A DNA stretch of 64,000 nt, taken from the NCBI RefSeq assembly GCF_011382965.1, contig NZ_CP049934.1, positions 1,240,001-1,304,000 on the forward strand. Reading direction: 5' to 3'. Below the pieces are notes generated by a model. The model was not told the DNA's origin, ran no database searches, and worked only from the letters and a program-made list of their open reading frames with translations. Shown in pieces: positions 18,567 to 27,661 of the stretch (its first letter is position 1; each line of letters opens with the position of its first letter). A program made the translations under genes and the position numbers. This DNA is from Leucobacter insecticola (GTDB taxonomy: Bacteria > Actinomycetota > Actinomycetes > Actinomycetales > Microbacteriaceae).

Positions 18567-18614
18567 AGGTGGCTTGATCGCGGCGTGATCTCCTACGCCA
18601 CTATCAAGCCACCT
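18567..18614. terminator. Bidirectional terminator-like hairpin
   Basis: A perfect 12-bp inverted repeat, AGGTGGCTTGAT with ATCAAGCCACCT, and a second inner stem GGCGT/ACGCC. It lies between two convergent genes ending at 18474 and 18636. There is no clear T-run, so it may act as a bidirectional barrier. Confidence 0.65.
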
Positions 18615-18635
18615 TGTAGACCGTGTTGGAGGCGT

Positions 18636-19388
18636 CTACGTGTTGCAGTTTTGACGCCTTGATGGGAATGCAGTAATCAGTCTCTTATTATTCATGGAGA
18701 CTACGGCTTCTGATCTGAAGCTATACACGATTTTGTTTGTTTTCGTATTGTAGAGGCCAAGCGTTACTGAGCCACACGCCTTCTGTGAAACATTGCTGTA
18801 ATTCATCTCGAACCCGGTCAGAGCGTTATTTGCCGATAGCCACATCAGGTCATCCCAAGAACTCATAGCGTAGGTACTGGGGATCCACCCTTGTGCCTTT
18901 GCGTTGTCGAAAACTTTAGACCAGTGCTCACCATGGGTTTCTGAAATGTGTTTGTACCCCATGCTGCTGTTGCCAAAGGTGAACGATGCCTTATACCAAT
19001 CAAACTCGCCTCTGTATTGAAATTCTCTGATAACGAAGTTCGAGTTGTTAAACGAGTAGCATTGATTCCACTGATAAAGATCAAGAAGGTACGGTGAAAT
19101 GTCGCTACTCGCCGGGGCCTCAACCGGGTCAGCAGCTGGGACCCAAGTGCCATCAGCCGCTAGCATCACTATCTCAATTTCTCCTACCGTGGCCCCATTG
19201 CTCTCTACCGGCCCCTCCTCTGACTGATCGGGCGGCTCCTCCTGTAACTCAGGGAGTATCGTCTCCAGCTCGTCTTCCACGTCTGGAGACGAAGAGGTTG
19301 CCTGGGCAATAGAAGGCGTCAGGGCTAGCGCCAAAGAAATACATGCACCTACTGCTACTACAGCACTTTTGCGGCGTTTGGTTTTCAT
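18636..19388 (-). CDS. Secreted protein with BECR-like nuclease C-terminus
   Basis: 250 residues from the ATG at 19388, which follows AAAGGAGCAG. There is a basic N-region, a hydrophobic core and an A-Q-A cleavage site (about residue 30), so it is exported. An acidic Pro/Glu-rich linker (35-65) is followed by a globular domain. Its last 110 residues carry Y-K-H-I-S-E-T-H-G-E-H-W (His147, His152) and end with R-L-I-T-A-F-P. A paired-His motif with a terminal ITA(Y/F)P strand is the pattern of BECR-fold (barnase/EndoU/colicin E5/RelE) RNase toxins. The domain assignment is motif-based; no secretion-system adapter domain is present, only Sec export. Low G+C compared with neighbours. Confidence 0.7.
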   Translation of the reverse strand: MKTKRRKSAVVAVGACISLALALTPSIAQATSSSPDVEDELETILPELQEEPPDQSEEGPVESNGATVGEIEIVMLAADGTWVPAADPVEAPASSDISPYLLDLYQWNQCYSFNNSNFVIREFQYRGEFDWYKASFTFGNSSMGYKHISETHGEHWSKVFDNAKAQGWIPSTYAMSSWDDLMWLSANNALTGFEMNYSNVSQKACGSVTLGLYNTKTNKIVYSFRSEAVVSMNNKRLITAFPSRRQNCNT

Positions 19389-19810
19389 ATTCGATCTGCT
19401 CCTTTGAAGATTTCGAACAAGACCCCGCAATAGAGCACGACGCCTTTCTCTGACAGTAACAGATATTTACTACAAATGTAAAGTAGCTCGCTGCAGCAAT
19501 TGGGCCTGATCTGCTGGCCTATGGCGGCGTCTAGCCTCGCGTTGATCGTTGCGTGTCACCGAACGACCAGCTAGTGTTCGAGAGAATCGCCTGTGCGGTG
19601 GAAACGATGCGCAGGTTTGGCGCCGATCTGAGTACCGCCCTCGTTCGGTAGAAGTTAACTGCACGTGATGCGGCCGGGGTTGGGGCGTTTTCGCCCAACT
19701 CATTACCGGTGATTGGGAGAGGCGGTCCGCGCATATCGAGAACTCCAAAGTGCATCTAGAGGTGATGCAAATGCCTGAGAGGGGTTACTTCTAGTACGAG
19801 TCAATGCACG
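19389..19810. other. Gene-poor spacer
   Basis: About 420 bp. The first 90 bp upstream of the secreted gene are A+T-rich and likely hold its promoter. A 74-codon minus frame (19531-19755) has no ribosome site and no family resemblance, so I do not call it a gene. Confidence 0.5.
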
Positions 19811-20472
19811 CTAGACCGGTCCTGCTGCCCTCGTTGCAGCCATAGCCAGCGATTCCTCCTTAGAGGCATGTTGCGCTCGCGTAACCAAATCTAGGTCGCC
19901 TGCTTGGTCAGGATTTGGCCATTCGGTGCGGAGGTCAGCCGGAATCAGCAGGGGCATGCGGGACTCCCCACGGGAGGAGACGACGGTTGAGGCTTCGCCG
20001 ACTCCGTGTCGGGTGACCATCGAGTAGCTCGTACTCTCGGTGCCGTCGTCTTCAACCCGGGGTGCGGTGATTGCTGCGATCGTGAACAGTTCGCCTCCTG
20101 GCAGCGCCCACTGTTTCTTGCCTTCGGAGTACCAGATCGCCGGGATGAGTGCCCTGTGCTGGAATGCGGCACTCCACCGCTTGACCAATGCGTCGTCTCG
20201 GGAGTTGAACGCCGTGAACCTCGCTGGCCGACCATCGATATGGAGCCACCACCAGGCGAGCTGCACCCTCGCTGCACCGTTCTCAACCAGGATCAGGGGT
20301 TGCGGTTGGTGCCTCGTTTTTGCTCTCGGGTGGTGATCGCTTTCCCGCCCCAGTCATGCATCCACTCGTCCAGCGCCGCTGGACCTTCGTGCACATCAAG
20401 TGGTTCCAGCCCAGATAGCGTCTGGGCGGACCTGTCGTATGGGCCTCCGCCCAGACCATAGCTTGCGCACAT
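19811..20472 (-). CDS. SRAP/HMCES (YedK-like) abasic-site crosslinking protein, one-base frameshift
   Basis: SRAP proteins form a covalent bond between Cys2 and abasic sites in single-stranded DNA and shield them; they are common on plasmids and ICEs. The N-terminal frame starts ATG 20472 as M-C-A-S-Y-G (Cys2 present) and runs 59 codons to a TGA at 20293. The rest is in another frame from about 20296 and contains the family's T-A-F-N-S/A-R, W-Y-S/E-x-x and M-P-L-L-I-P segments. One additional C in the CCCC run at 20296-20299 joins them (R-N-P-L-I-L). Without that base the gene is broken. It runs divergently from the DUF6907-like gene. Confidence 0.85.
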
Positions 20473-20670
20473 ATCCTCAGCGTAAGAACCGCCAAAGATC
20501 TGGTCTACCCCAATCGCGATTCGACGCCCAGGCCCCTCTCAGCTGCCCGCTTCCCGTCGACGACCGTCTGCAGATTTCGGCTCGTCGTGGTGTACGAAGT
20601 TTGCGCTGGAATGTGGCAGTGTCTTGTGTCGCCCGCGGCACACGTCATCGCGGGTAGAACGGATATTCAC

Positions 20671-20988
20671 ATGACACAACCGACTCCAGCACACTGCCCA
20701 CCGTGGTGCACGGCCGACCACCCGGCGGACGAACTTCCCGATGACCAGATACATCGAAGCGATGGGGCGCAGTTTCCGGCCGTGACTCGCCGCCGAGTCT
20801 ACGCAGAGGGCCGGTTCCGGCCAGAGAGCGAAGCCGCCGAATTCCATGTCGAGGCATCCTCTCCCTTCGGGACAGAGGAAATCTGGGTGACAATCGCCCA
20901 CGACAACGGTGCGATCGAAACAACGGTTGACGGTATCCCGCGGCTCCAACGAGCGCTCGAGGACGTGATGCAGCAACTCCGACAATGA
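20671..20988 (+). CDS. DUF6907-like small protein
   Basis: 105 residues from the ATG at 20671. It opens with the Cys/His pattern C-P-P-W-C-T-A-D-H-P-A-D-E, typical of the DUF6907 family that is frequent in actinobacterial plasmids and ICEs. A predicted all-beta body ending in a helix follows. The Cys/His cluster may bind a metal. Function is unknown. It ends just before a strong bidirectional terminator. Confidence 0.75.
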   Translation: MTQPTPAHCPPWCTADHPADELPDDQIHRSDGAQFPAVTRRRVYAEGRFRPESEAAEFHVEASSPFGTEEIWVTIAHDNGAIETTVDGIPRLQRALEDVMQQLRQ

Positions 20989-21040
20989 CCACAAGCCCGA
21001 GCCTGTAGGCCGTATCGTCAAGCGACCAAGCCGTAAGCTC

Positions 21041-21081
21041 GTGGAGGCGTGGAGAACCGGCTTGGTTCTCCACGCCTCCAC
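21041..21081. terminator. Strong bidirectional terminator
   Basis: A perfect 18-bp stem, GTGGAGGCGTGGAGAACC with its complement at 21064-21081, closed by the five-base loop GGCTT. It lies between the convergent DUF6907-like gene and the adhesin gene and probably ends both transcripts. Confidence 0.85.
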
Positions 21082-21152
21082 TCCAGGAACGGCTACGCTT
21101 CCTCCGCCCCGCTTACCAGCTGCGCCTCACCGTCCCCTACCTTCGCGCGTTG

Positions 21153-24100
21153 CTAACGTGCACGACGCGCCCACAGTGCCGTGCCGCCAGCAGCGATCAG
21201 TGCGAGAGCGAGACCAGCTGCAGCCCACGCCTCGCGGCCAGCTCCGGTCCGCGCGAGAGGCTCGCTCGGGGACGGTGGTGGTGTGTCAAGGACTGTGGTT
21301 GTTTCGTTGTCAGCTCCGCAGGTGCCGCGGTGCAGCATCGTCCCATCGGCGGTGTAGAGCGTCTCGATCCAGAAGTAGGTGCCAGCCTGCTCAAAGACCG
21401 TCTCGGCGGAGGTGTAGTCCCCGGGACCAGTGACAGGAGTGAGTGTGTCATGGGTGTCAAACGCGAGGTTCTTCGCCTCACAGACCGGTGTCTTCCCGGT
21501 CTGCCGGTAGGCCTGGAACGCCAACACCGCACCCTTAGGCACGTCGCCGGTGACCGTTGCGACGTCGTGGGCAGGCTGACCCAAAGTCACCTCAGGGACG
21601 GCTCCCGTCGATACCGTGAACTCCGCTGGTCTTGCGGAGATGATCGTGGTCTCGCCTGGTGCCCCGAAGAAGCCCTCCGCGAGCACTTGTCCGTCCGGGC
21701 CGTAGAGCGTCTCGATCCAGAACACCAGCCCCGGCTTGTCGACTTTCGTCTTTCCTGAGTCGTAGGTGCCCGGCCCATTCACCGGTACCGGCTCAGATGT
21801 GTAGAAGGGCTCCGGCTCATCGGCTGCTGCTGGCTGCTCCGGGAAGGGACCGTAGGCGCGGAACACCAAGGTCGACCCTGCCGGGACCGTGCCGGTGACG
21901 ATCGCATGGTCACGGATCGGGTCGCCCACCAACGCGTCCGGGGTCGCCTGAGTCACCACTGACACAGGTGACGGCGGGGGCGGCGGGACGTAGAAACGTT
22001 CGAGGATGTCACCCGGTGAGGACCGGTACGGTTGCACCCGGTCATCACCAACGAAGTCTGAGACGACCACATAGTACCCGGGATCTGTGGGGCGTATCTC
22101 GTCGGAGTCTGTGTAGCCCAACTTGTAGGTGCCGTTGCGTGCCGGAGTGGACAGCTCCATCAGCACCGGTGCGCCTTCCAGCTCGATGTCGTCGGTCAAG
22201 ACCGTATCGCTCTCGAATGGCCCGTAGACGGTGTGGGTGATCACGTCGACGTCGGAGCCCCAGTATCCGTCTCCGGTAAAGTCGCCGTGGTTGTCGGGGA
22301 ACCCAGACACCGTGATGGTGTCGAAGGCGCGACCTCCCGGGTGCACGTTGTACTCACGCACCTCTGAGGTCACCCGGCCGGGCCATCGCACCGACGTTGA
22401 CTCAACTGGGATCCCGAAGTTGTCGGCCCAGTTGTCAGCAATGTAGTCCCGATACTGTGCGGGCTGGCTTGAGAGCTTAACCTCCCACACCCATGTCACA
22501 AACCCAGCATCTGGGTGGAGCACGGGCGGGGAGGTGTAGATCCCGGGACCTGTCGCCGTCACCTGCACCCGGCCCAACACTTTCGCATCCGAAGGGACCC
22601 CTGTTTGCTCAATCGGTGGCAAAGATCCGGCGACTTGGTAGGCCGTGCCATCGAGCACTACCGGAATGTAGACGCCCGCGATCTTGAGCCATGCCCCATT
22701 GGTTGACGACACCGTGATCGTGTCAGTGACCTCATCACCAGGAACCGCCAAGCGTGCATCCGCTTTCGACACTGCCTCTGGTTGGAACGGACCCACATGT
22801 GTCTCGGTCACCCGTCCGAAATGGTCGATGAACGAGGCACGAATGTACTTCCCATTCTGCCCCTGCGCGGCTTTGTCGATCTGCCACACCCACGTGTAGA
22901 ACCCTGACCCCGGCGCTCGAAGCGTTCCCGGTGACCGGTATTCGCCCGTCCCACGATCGAGCAGCACCGTCTCCGATCCCACCACAGGAGCACCATCGGG
23001 GACCTTTTCTGACTGTGCAGGCTGTTCATCGAAAGGCCCGTACAGTGTGCCCTTCGCAGTCAGCGGCACGGGGTGACCGTCGACGTTGATCCATGCCCCG
23101 GTGCCCACTGTCGAGACGGTCAAAAGATCAACGAAGGGCTCACCATCAGCAACGAACTTCGCCGCCACGGTGGTGCCGATGACGGGTTGAAAGTCCAGTG
23201 CGATCCAGGGCGTTTGTGCGGCAGCCGTCACCGCGGCCGGTGTTCCATTGGCCAGCAACCGTTGCGCCCCCGGGGTCTCGTACAGGTTCACGCGAGCGCC
23301 GAGTCCCGCCCCACTATATGAAGCAGAGGCTTCAATCTGGTACTGCGGAGCCCCAACAGCAGGCTTGCCGACAATCGGATACGTGCCGCTGCCCAGCGCC
23401 CTCGAACTCGTCCCATCTAGGAACACCGCGTCTGTCAAAACCACGTTCCCGCTCAACGCTGGCGTTGAGAGAGCAACGGTCAATGACCCGTTGAACTGGT
23501 CTTGCATCGCAATCGACAAACTCACCGTCGGATCCACCGCGTGATTGGCTTCTGCCTCCGCTCGCATCGCGCCTAGATTCGCCAGAACTGCGTCACGGTA
23601 GGCCGTAGGAACCCGGCGAATGAACCACGCATCACCGTGCATCCCATGCGAGTGATACGTGTCAGGGTCGCCGATATCCCACACGAAGAGTTGGACCGCT
23701 GCAGTGATGTTCGGGTCTTGGGAGTCACCCCACCGAGACAAGACGTAGTTGAGCTTCGCTAACGCCGTCTTGGACAGCTGCCCGCCTGTGTGATTGGTGA
23801 TATCAGTGACTGTCGTTGGTCCTGAAGTGGGTGAGTTCAACGGTGATGGCGCACCTGAGTCCAGGCAGTACACCTGACGACCGTCCGACTCTGCAACGAA
23901 CGCGCCCACGGTCCCGGCACCATTGAGATCACCGTGTCCTGGCCCCAAGAGCGCCGCCTGCGCACTCATACCCAGACCCAACACGCCACTGGTCGCAAGC
24001 ACCGCGCTAACCGCCACAACACTTAGCAAACGTCGCAGCCCCCGACGCAGAGATCTCACCCCGGTGGAGACGCGGCAGCGATTGGTGGATGAGTTGACTG

Positions 24101-24176
24101 GGGACGCATGATCTACCTCGTTTCCGCACCACATCGCACAACAGCCAATGTGGTCGCCTGAGCTGACGCGATGCAC
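21153..24176 (-). CDS. LPxTG-type wall-anchored thioester adhesin
   Basis: Up to 1007 residues. After an extended N-terminus come an Arg-rich and hydrophobic signal peptide ending M-S-A-Q-A and a G-R-Q-V-Y-C-L-D segment like the Cys of Gram-positive thioester domains. Repeated beta-sandwich-like units follow, with recurring YGPF, GFYTWVW and WIETLY motifs. The C-terminus has a sortase signal L-A-R-T-G, a hydrophobic helix and an Arg-rich tail, so sortase would attach it to peptidoglycan. The exact start is unclear: ATG 24134 and GTG codons nearer the signal peptide are alternatives to 24176. It is paralogous to the adhesin at the left edge. Likely role: attachment of donor cells to recipients or host surfaces. 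Confidence 0.85.
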   Translation of the reverse strand: MHRVSSGDHIGCCAMWCGNEVDHASPVNSSTNRCRVSTGVRSLRRGLRRLLSVVAVSAVLATSGVLGLGMSAQAALLGPGHGDLNGAGTVGAFVAESDGRQVYCLDSGAPSPLNSPTSGPTTVTDITNHTGGQLSKTALAKLNYVLSRWGDSQDPNITAAVQLFVWDIGDPDTYHSHGMHGDAWFIRRVPTAYRDAVLANLGAMRAEAEANHAVDPTVSLSIAMQDQFNGSLTVALSTPALSGNVVLTDAVFLDGTSSRALGSGTYPIVGKPAVGAPQYQIEASASYSGAGLGARVNLYETPGAQRLLANGTPAAVTAAAQTPWIALDFQPVIGTTVAAKFVADGEPFVDLLTVSTVGTGAWINVDGHPVPLTAKGTLYGPFDEQPAQSEKVPDGAPVVGSETVLLDRGTGEYRSPGTLRAPGSGFYTWVWQIDKAAQGQNGKYIRASFIDHFGRVTETHVGPFQPEAVSKADARLAVPGDEVTDTITVSSTNGAWLKIAGVYIPVVLDGTAYQVAGSLPPIEQTGVPSDAKVLGRVQVTATGPGIYTSPPVLHPDAGFVTWVWEVKLSSQPAQYRDYIADNWADNFGIPVESTSVRWPGRVTSEVREYNVHPGGRAFDTITVSGFPDNHGDFTGDGYWGSDVDVITHTVYGPFESDTVLTDDIELEGAPVLMELSTPARNGTYKLGYTDSDEIRPTDPGYYVVVSDFVGDDRVQPYRSSPGDILERFYVPPPPPSPVSVVTQATPDALVGDPIRDHAIVTGTVPAGSTLVFRAYGPFPEQPAAADEPEPFYTSEPVPVNGPGTYDSGKTKVDKPGLVFWIETLYGPDGQVLAEGFFGAPGETTIISARPAEFTVSTGAVPEVTLGQPAHDVATVTGDVPKGAVLAFQAYRQTGKTPVCEAKNLAFDTHDTLTPVTGPGDYTSAETVFEQAGTYFWIETLYTADGTMLHRGTCGADNETTTVLDTPPPSPSEPLARTGAGREAWAAAGLALALIAAGGTALWARRAR

Positions 24177-24404
24177 CCATGCCGAGGCACCGCCAAAAGA
24201 CAGGTACGGATACCACCTCCACCACGAAACCGACCTGTCGTTTCCCCACGATCAGGGGTAAAATGGTCAGTAGCTGGAAAGACCAAACGCCGAGCCAGGC
24301 CAATAGCCTGGCAATGCAGACCTCTCCGCCAGGGGAATCCCACCACACAGGACCAGCCGCAAACACTGACGTTCGCCCCTGCGCCTGAAAGCGAGAACCT
24401 GGCC

Positions 24405-24743
24405 ATGCTCATGACTACTTTGTGGAACCTGTCCACCCGCACGTTCCTGCTCCTGCGCCGCACCCCAGTCAACCGGCTCCTCGACAAGATCCGCACCCGT
24501 CAAGGACTCAAGTGGGGCGTGCCCGCTATGACGCTCGGCCTCGTCTACTTCCTCGCCGCAGCCATCTGCACGACGCTCATCGACGGGGGCTGGAGCACAT
24601 GGCTCTACCTGCCCTTCCTGCTCTTCGCCTACAACGGCATGAAGCTCATCCTCATGGGACCCATCAGCCTCATACTCCTCGCCCGCGCACGCACACGAGA
24701 AGTCATCGCACACCGCCGAGAAAAGAAGTTCACCCGGGTATGA
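24405..24743 (+). CDS. Small ICE-type membrane protein
   Basis: About 112 residues. A basic N-terminus (R-R-T-P-V-N-R-L-L-D, G-L-K-W-G-V-P-A) is followed by two hydrophobic segments (about 40-60 and 68-100) and an Arg/Lys-rich tail. Proteins of this shape recur beside relaxase and VirB4 genes in actinobacterial conjugative elements and are often misnamed sulfate permease; they are too small to be transporters. The start ATG 24405 is chosen because translation upstream has no hydrophobic or conserved content; ATG 24411 is also possible. It reads away from the adhesin. Confidence 0.7.
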   Translation: MLMTTLWNLSTRTFLLLRRTPVNRLLDKIRTRQGLKWGVPAMTLGLVYFLAAAICTTLIDGGWSTWLYLPFLLFAYNGMKLILMGPISLILLARARTREVIAHRREKKFTRV

Positions 24744-24795
24744 ACACCGCGCAGCAATTCCCCAGGCGTAGTCAGTCGTTCACCACGGATGCCGC

Positions 24796-25452
24796 TCAGG
24801 GCTCGAGAAGGTCCTCCCACGCCTCAGGGGCGACGATGTCAGAGACAGGTTGACTAAGCAAACCCGTATCGATGACGTACTCGTGCTCACCACGAGCCTT
24901 ATTGAACGTAGCCAACACTGCCACCCGTGGTGCATCGATCTCATAGATCCTGAGGGGACGACTCCCGAAACCGTCGAACCGCGTCGCAAACCAGTGTGCC
25001 TTCGGAAAACTACTCGTCCACGACAGGTCAGCCTGATGCCCCTCTGTAGCTGCCCGATACAGATGAACAGTCTCGGGCAACAAAAGTCGAGCACGAAGCT
25101 CCGTCTCTCTGAGATAGTGGCCTTCATCCACGCCTGCCATCGCGTACAGCGTCAGCCACGACTCCTGATCGGCCATCCGGCCCGGCCACTCACACGTCGT
25201 CCACGCATCTTCAAGCCCTTTACGCAGCTCACGATCGCTTAGTGCCCCCGCGACAACCGCCGAGAAAAGCAGCTCCGGCTTCTCATTGCGACCGATACGT
25301 GCAGACAACGCCTCCCAACTCACCCCTGGACGAATGGGATTTCTTGGAGGTCGCGCAAGTCCAGCTCTTCCCGAAGCCCACTCAACGATGTCCTCAAACC
25401 GATCTTGACCTTGTGGGCCGATCTGCCGATCGCCGCTTAGAGAACGTTCCAT
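24796..25452 (-). CDS. Hypothetical protein with ADP-ribosyltransferase-like residues
   Basis: 218 residues, soluble, no signal peptide. The C-terminal half has the order expected for an R-S-E type ADP-ribosyltransferase core. Arg133 is in H-L-Y-R-A, the S-W-T-S at 144-147 precedes an H-W-F-A strand, and E-H-E at 189-191 falls in R-G-E-H-E-Y-V-I-D. The N-terminal half (1-115) is helical and unassigned. It could be an intracellular effector or toxin of the element, but no antitoxin-like partner is evident; the short frameshifted gene at 25590-25765 lies upstream on the same strand. The fold call rests on three motifs only. Confidence 0.6.
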   Translation of the reverse strand: MERSLSGDRQIGPQGQDRFEDIVEWASGRAGLARPPRNPIRPGVSWEALSARIGRNEKPELLFSAVVAGALSDRELRKGLEDAWTTCEWPGRMADQESWLTLYAMAGVDEGHYLRETELRARLLLPETVHLYRAATEGHQADLSWTSSFPKAHWFATRFDGFGSRPLRIYEIDAPRVAVLATFNKARGEHEYVIDTGLLSQPVSDIVAPEAWEDLLEP

Positions 25453-25589
25453 GAGCGGGTCCCCCTCCCCATTGAAGCTGGCCTGTGTAGTATCTCGTAC
25501 TCCACAAACAAGTATGAATTGTGGACACCGGACCCGGCGGGTTCATCGCAAAAGCCAGCTTCTGACGCTGAGCGTCAGCGACCGCTCTG

Positions 25590-25765
25590 CTACTGGATCC
25601 GCCACTCGCCGACCGCCTCATACCGGGAGTCGCTGATGGTCTCTCCGGCCCCGGCTCCAGCGTGTAGTGCTTGAGGTTCCCGGCCCAGTACCGCAAGATG
25701 CGCCCCAGTTCCTCCTGCACTGTGCCATCGAGCTGTTCGAGATCCACCTCGAGTCGAAACTTCAT
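25590..25765 (-). CDS. Short conserved ICE protein, one-base frameshift
   Basis: The ATG at 25765 follows GGAAGG. The first frame reads M-K-F-R-L-E-V-D-L-E-Q-L-D-G and continues R-I-L-R-Y-W-A-G-N-L-K-H-Y. The expected ending E-T-I-S-D-S-R-Y-E-A-V-G-E-W lies in another frame, stopping at TAG 25590. One extra C in the CCCC run near 25648-25653 restores a 58-residue protein. Similar short proteins are frequent in actinobacterial mobile regions, from memory; function is unknown. It is divergent from the MerR gene. Confidence 0.7.
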
Positions 25766-25880
25766 GTCACGTCCTTCCCTGTCGAATCGGTAGTTCAAGT
25801 GTGACATTCAAGTGCTGTTATAAACTTTGGGGAACTCGTCAGGCGGGGAACGGGTGAAGAGTTGTGAGAGAGGTAGCCTT

Positions 25881-26606
25881 GTGAGGCCGGTGGACGTGGC
25901 TCGGGAGGTGGGGGTGACCCCGCAGACCATCCGCAACTGGGAAGCTGATGGTGCATTGCCACGCGCGGAACGCACCACGAGTGGATATCGGCGATACGAC
26001 GAGAACCATGTGCGAGCCGCTCGCGCGTACCGAGCTTTGTCAGCGGGCCACGGCCCAGCAATCGCTCACGAGGTCATGACCCTGGCTACAGCTGGAGGCT
26101 TCGACGAAGCGTTGGCTCGGCTCGACGCCAGCCACGCGGTGCTGCATTGTCAACGCCGGGAACTGCACGACCTATCGGTAGCGCTGCACTCGGTGCTCGA
26201 CGACGCACCCCTTCCCGCCCCGACCGTAGATCGGGTCAGTATCGGCGAACTGGCGAAGATGCTCGGCGTGAAGACATCCACGCTTCGCGTCTGGGAAGAC
26301 GCGGGGCTACTCAGCGCAGAACGCGATCCGCATACCCAGCGCCGCTCCTACACAGAGCCTCAAATGCACATCGCCCGGATCATCCGCCTGCTGCGACAAG
26401 GAGGGTATCTTTTCGAACGCATCAGCCCTATCGTGGTGGTCATAAGCAGCGCAGGATCGCTAGCAGCACTGGAACGCGCGCTCGACGAGCGCTCTCGCTC
26501 CCTCAGCGCCCGTTCACGCCAGGCGCTCAACGGAGCCGCCGAGCTACACAATTACGCCGAGCAACTGGCCTCAGACGGAGCCGGATACATTCAGCCACAC
26601 TCCTAG
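25881..26606 (+). CDS. MerR-family regulator with two MerR-type DNA-binding segments
   Basis: About 241 residues. The first MerR HTH (R-P-V-D-V-A-R-E-V-G-V-T-P-Q-T-I-R-N-W-E) is at the N-terminus. A second complete one (I-G-E-L-A-K-M-L-G-V-K-T-S-T-L-R-V-W-E) starts near residue 120 and is followed by a helical tail. The doubled arrangement resembles TioE-like regulators. GTG 25881 is preferred (AGAGAGG seven bases upstream); GTG 25854 and the codon at 25827 are in frame. No effector-binding domain is visible. It probably regulates genes of the mobile region. Confidence 0.85.
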   Translation: MRPVDVAREVGVTPQTIRNWEADGALPRAERTTSGYRRYDENHVRAARAYRALSAGHGPAIAHEVMTLATAGGFDEALARLDASHAVLHCQRRELHDLSVALHSVLDDAPLPAPTVDRVSIGELAKMLGVKTSTLRVWEDAGLLSAERDPHTQRRSYTEPQMHIARIIRLLRQGGYLFERISPIVVVISSAGSLAALERALDERSRSLSARSRQALNGAAELHNYAEQLASDGAGYIQPHS

Positions 26607-26814
26607 CCATGCGTCCCTGGAAGCTCGACCTCACACGGGTGCGCAGCAAGGTGCACATACTCTTCGGGGCCGACGACCGCTCTCCTTTCTCCGAACCACG
26701 GCGAGACACTGAGTCAACGAATTCCCGGTGCCGTCCGTGACGTGATACCGCAAGTCGGCGGCGCACTGTTGTGGACACACTCCGCGAAAGCCCTCACCAG
26801 CACCCTTGGCTAGT
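26607..26814 (+). pseudogene. C-terminal remnant of an alpha/beta hydrolase
   Basis: Immediately after the MerR stop, translation gives P-W-K-L-D-L-T-R-V-R-S-K-V-H-I-L-F-G-A-D-D-R. After a one-base shift it gives H-G-E-T-L-S-Q-R-I-P-G-A-V-R-D-V-I-P-Q-V-G-G-A, ending at TAG 26814. This is the usual C-terminal part of alpha/beta hydrolases (Asp loop and His strand), but the final His is G-G-A and the N-terminal catalytic half is absent. It has no start of its own. Confidence 0.55.
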
Positions 26815-26982
26815 GCTCGGATGATCTGAGATGTGCTGGCGTGGGGCGCAGACGTGGCAGCTCCTGGAGTAGGCAGACCCCGGCAAGTGAGTTGAAGCTA
26901 GGGCGAGGATGGTTCCTGAGGAATGAGATGATTAAGTGTGGTGACAGCCACACAAGAGTCATCTTCAGGCTTGGAGGACACC

Positions 26983-27630
26983 ATGGGTCAACGCCCCGCG
27001 AGGACCGCTGCAGTTAGACGTCCTGTGGGCGGGAGTAAACCGACGATGGAACTGCCCGCACTCCGTCTGCTGCACCAGCGCATGAGACAAGAGAGTGTGG
27101 ACCGCACGACTTTCAGCTATCGCAACAATCGAGCCCGCCTGGATGTGGTCTTCCTTGTTGATGAAAACCCATATGTCCTCCTCATCGGTGCTCGCAGCGA
27201 GGCCCCTTACTCCTTCGAACTTCCCGTCCTGCCGGGTTACCGAGTACCGTTACTGTTCAATGAGCGATTGAAGCCTTTGATGGACGCCCTCGGTGTGCGC
27301 CCAAACCCTGATTCTCCCTTCCGAACGAGCCTGTTCCTCAAAGACCTCAATGAGCACATCCCAGACTTCGTAAACGCGCGCGACCTACCGACTGACATGC
27401 TCTCTCGTCGAATCGCAGCATCCAACGTGGAAGAGGCCGACAAGATCTACTTCGTCGGATGGATTGCACACAATGACGGGCGGAACGTCAGCCCGAAGAA
27501 CCTTGACAAAACGCGCCGGATCTTGGGCGCTGCAACCGCAGACCGATGCCAGCGCAGCAACGTGAGTACCCGATGGAGCGCCGTCGCGGCAGACCGTTCG
27601 GCCATTGGTCCAGTCCCTGACCCAAGGTAA
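26983..27630 (+). CDS. DUF6037-like hypothetical protein
   Basis: About 215 residues. The ATG at 26983 is preferred because GGAGG lies six bases upstream; a GTG at 26938 is in frame. The middle part (L-R-L-L-H-Q-R-M, Y-R-N-N-R-A-R-L-D-V-V-F-L-V-D, P-Y-V-L-L-I-G) resembles the DUF6037 family as I recall it. The last 40 residues are Arg/Ser-rich and may result from a frame change. A decayed small gene follows. Function is unknown. Confidence 0.65.
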   Translation: MGQRPARTAAVRRPVGGSKPTMELPALRLLHQRMRQESVDRTTFSYRNNRARLDVVFLVDENPYVLLIGARSEAPYSFELPVLPGYRVPLLFNERLKPLMDALGVRPNPDSPFRTSLFLKDLNEHIPDFVNARDLPTDMLSRRIAASNVEEADKIYFVGWIAHNDGRNVSPKNLDKTRRILGAATADRCQRSNVSTRWSAVAADRSAIGPVPDPR

Positions 27631-27661
27631 TGCATCGAGCAGCGAACCTAGGAGGTTGACG

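Noticed and set aside
19531-19755. 74-codon minus frame near the SRAP gene
   Set aside because: No Shine-Dalgarno sequence and no recognisable sequence; kept only as a note in the spacer entry.
24171-24404. N-terminal extension of the small membrane protein
   Set aside because: The upstream part is Arg/Pro/Gln-rich shadow sequence overlapping the adhesin promoter; the conserved-looking protein starts at 24405.
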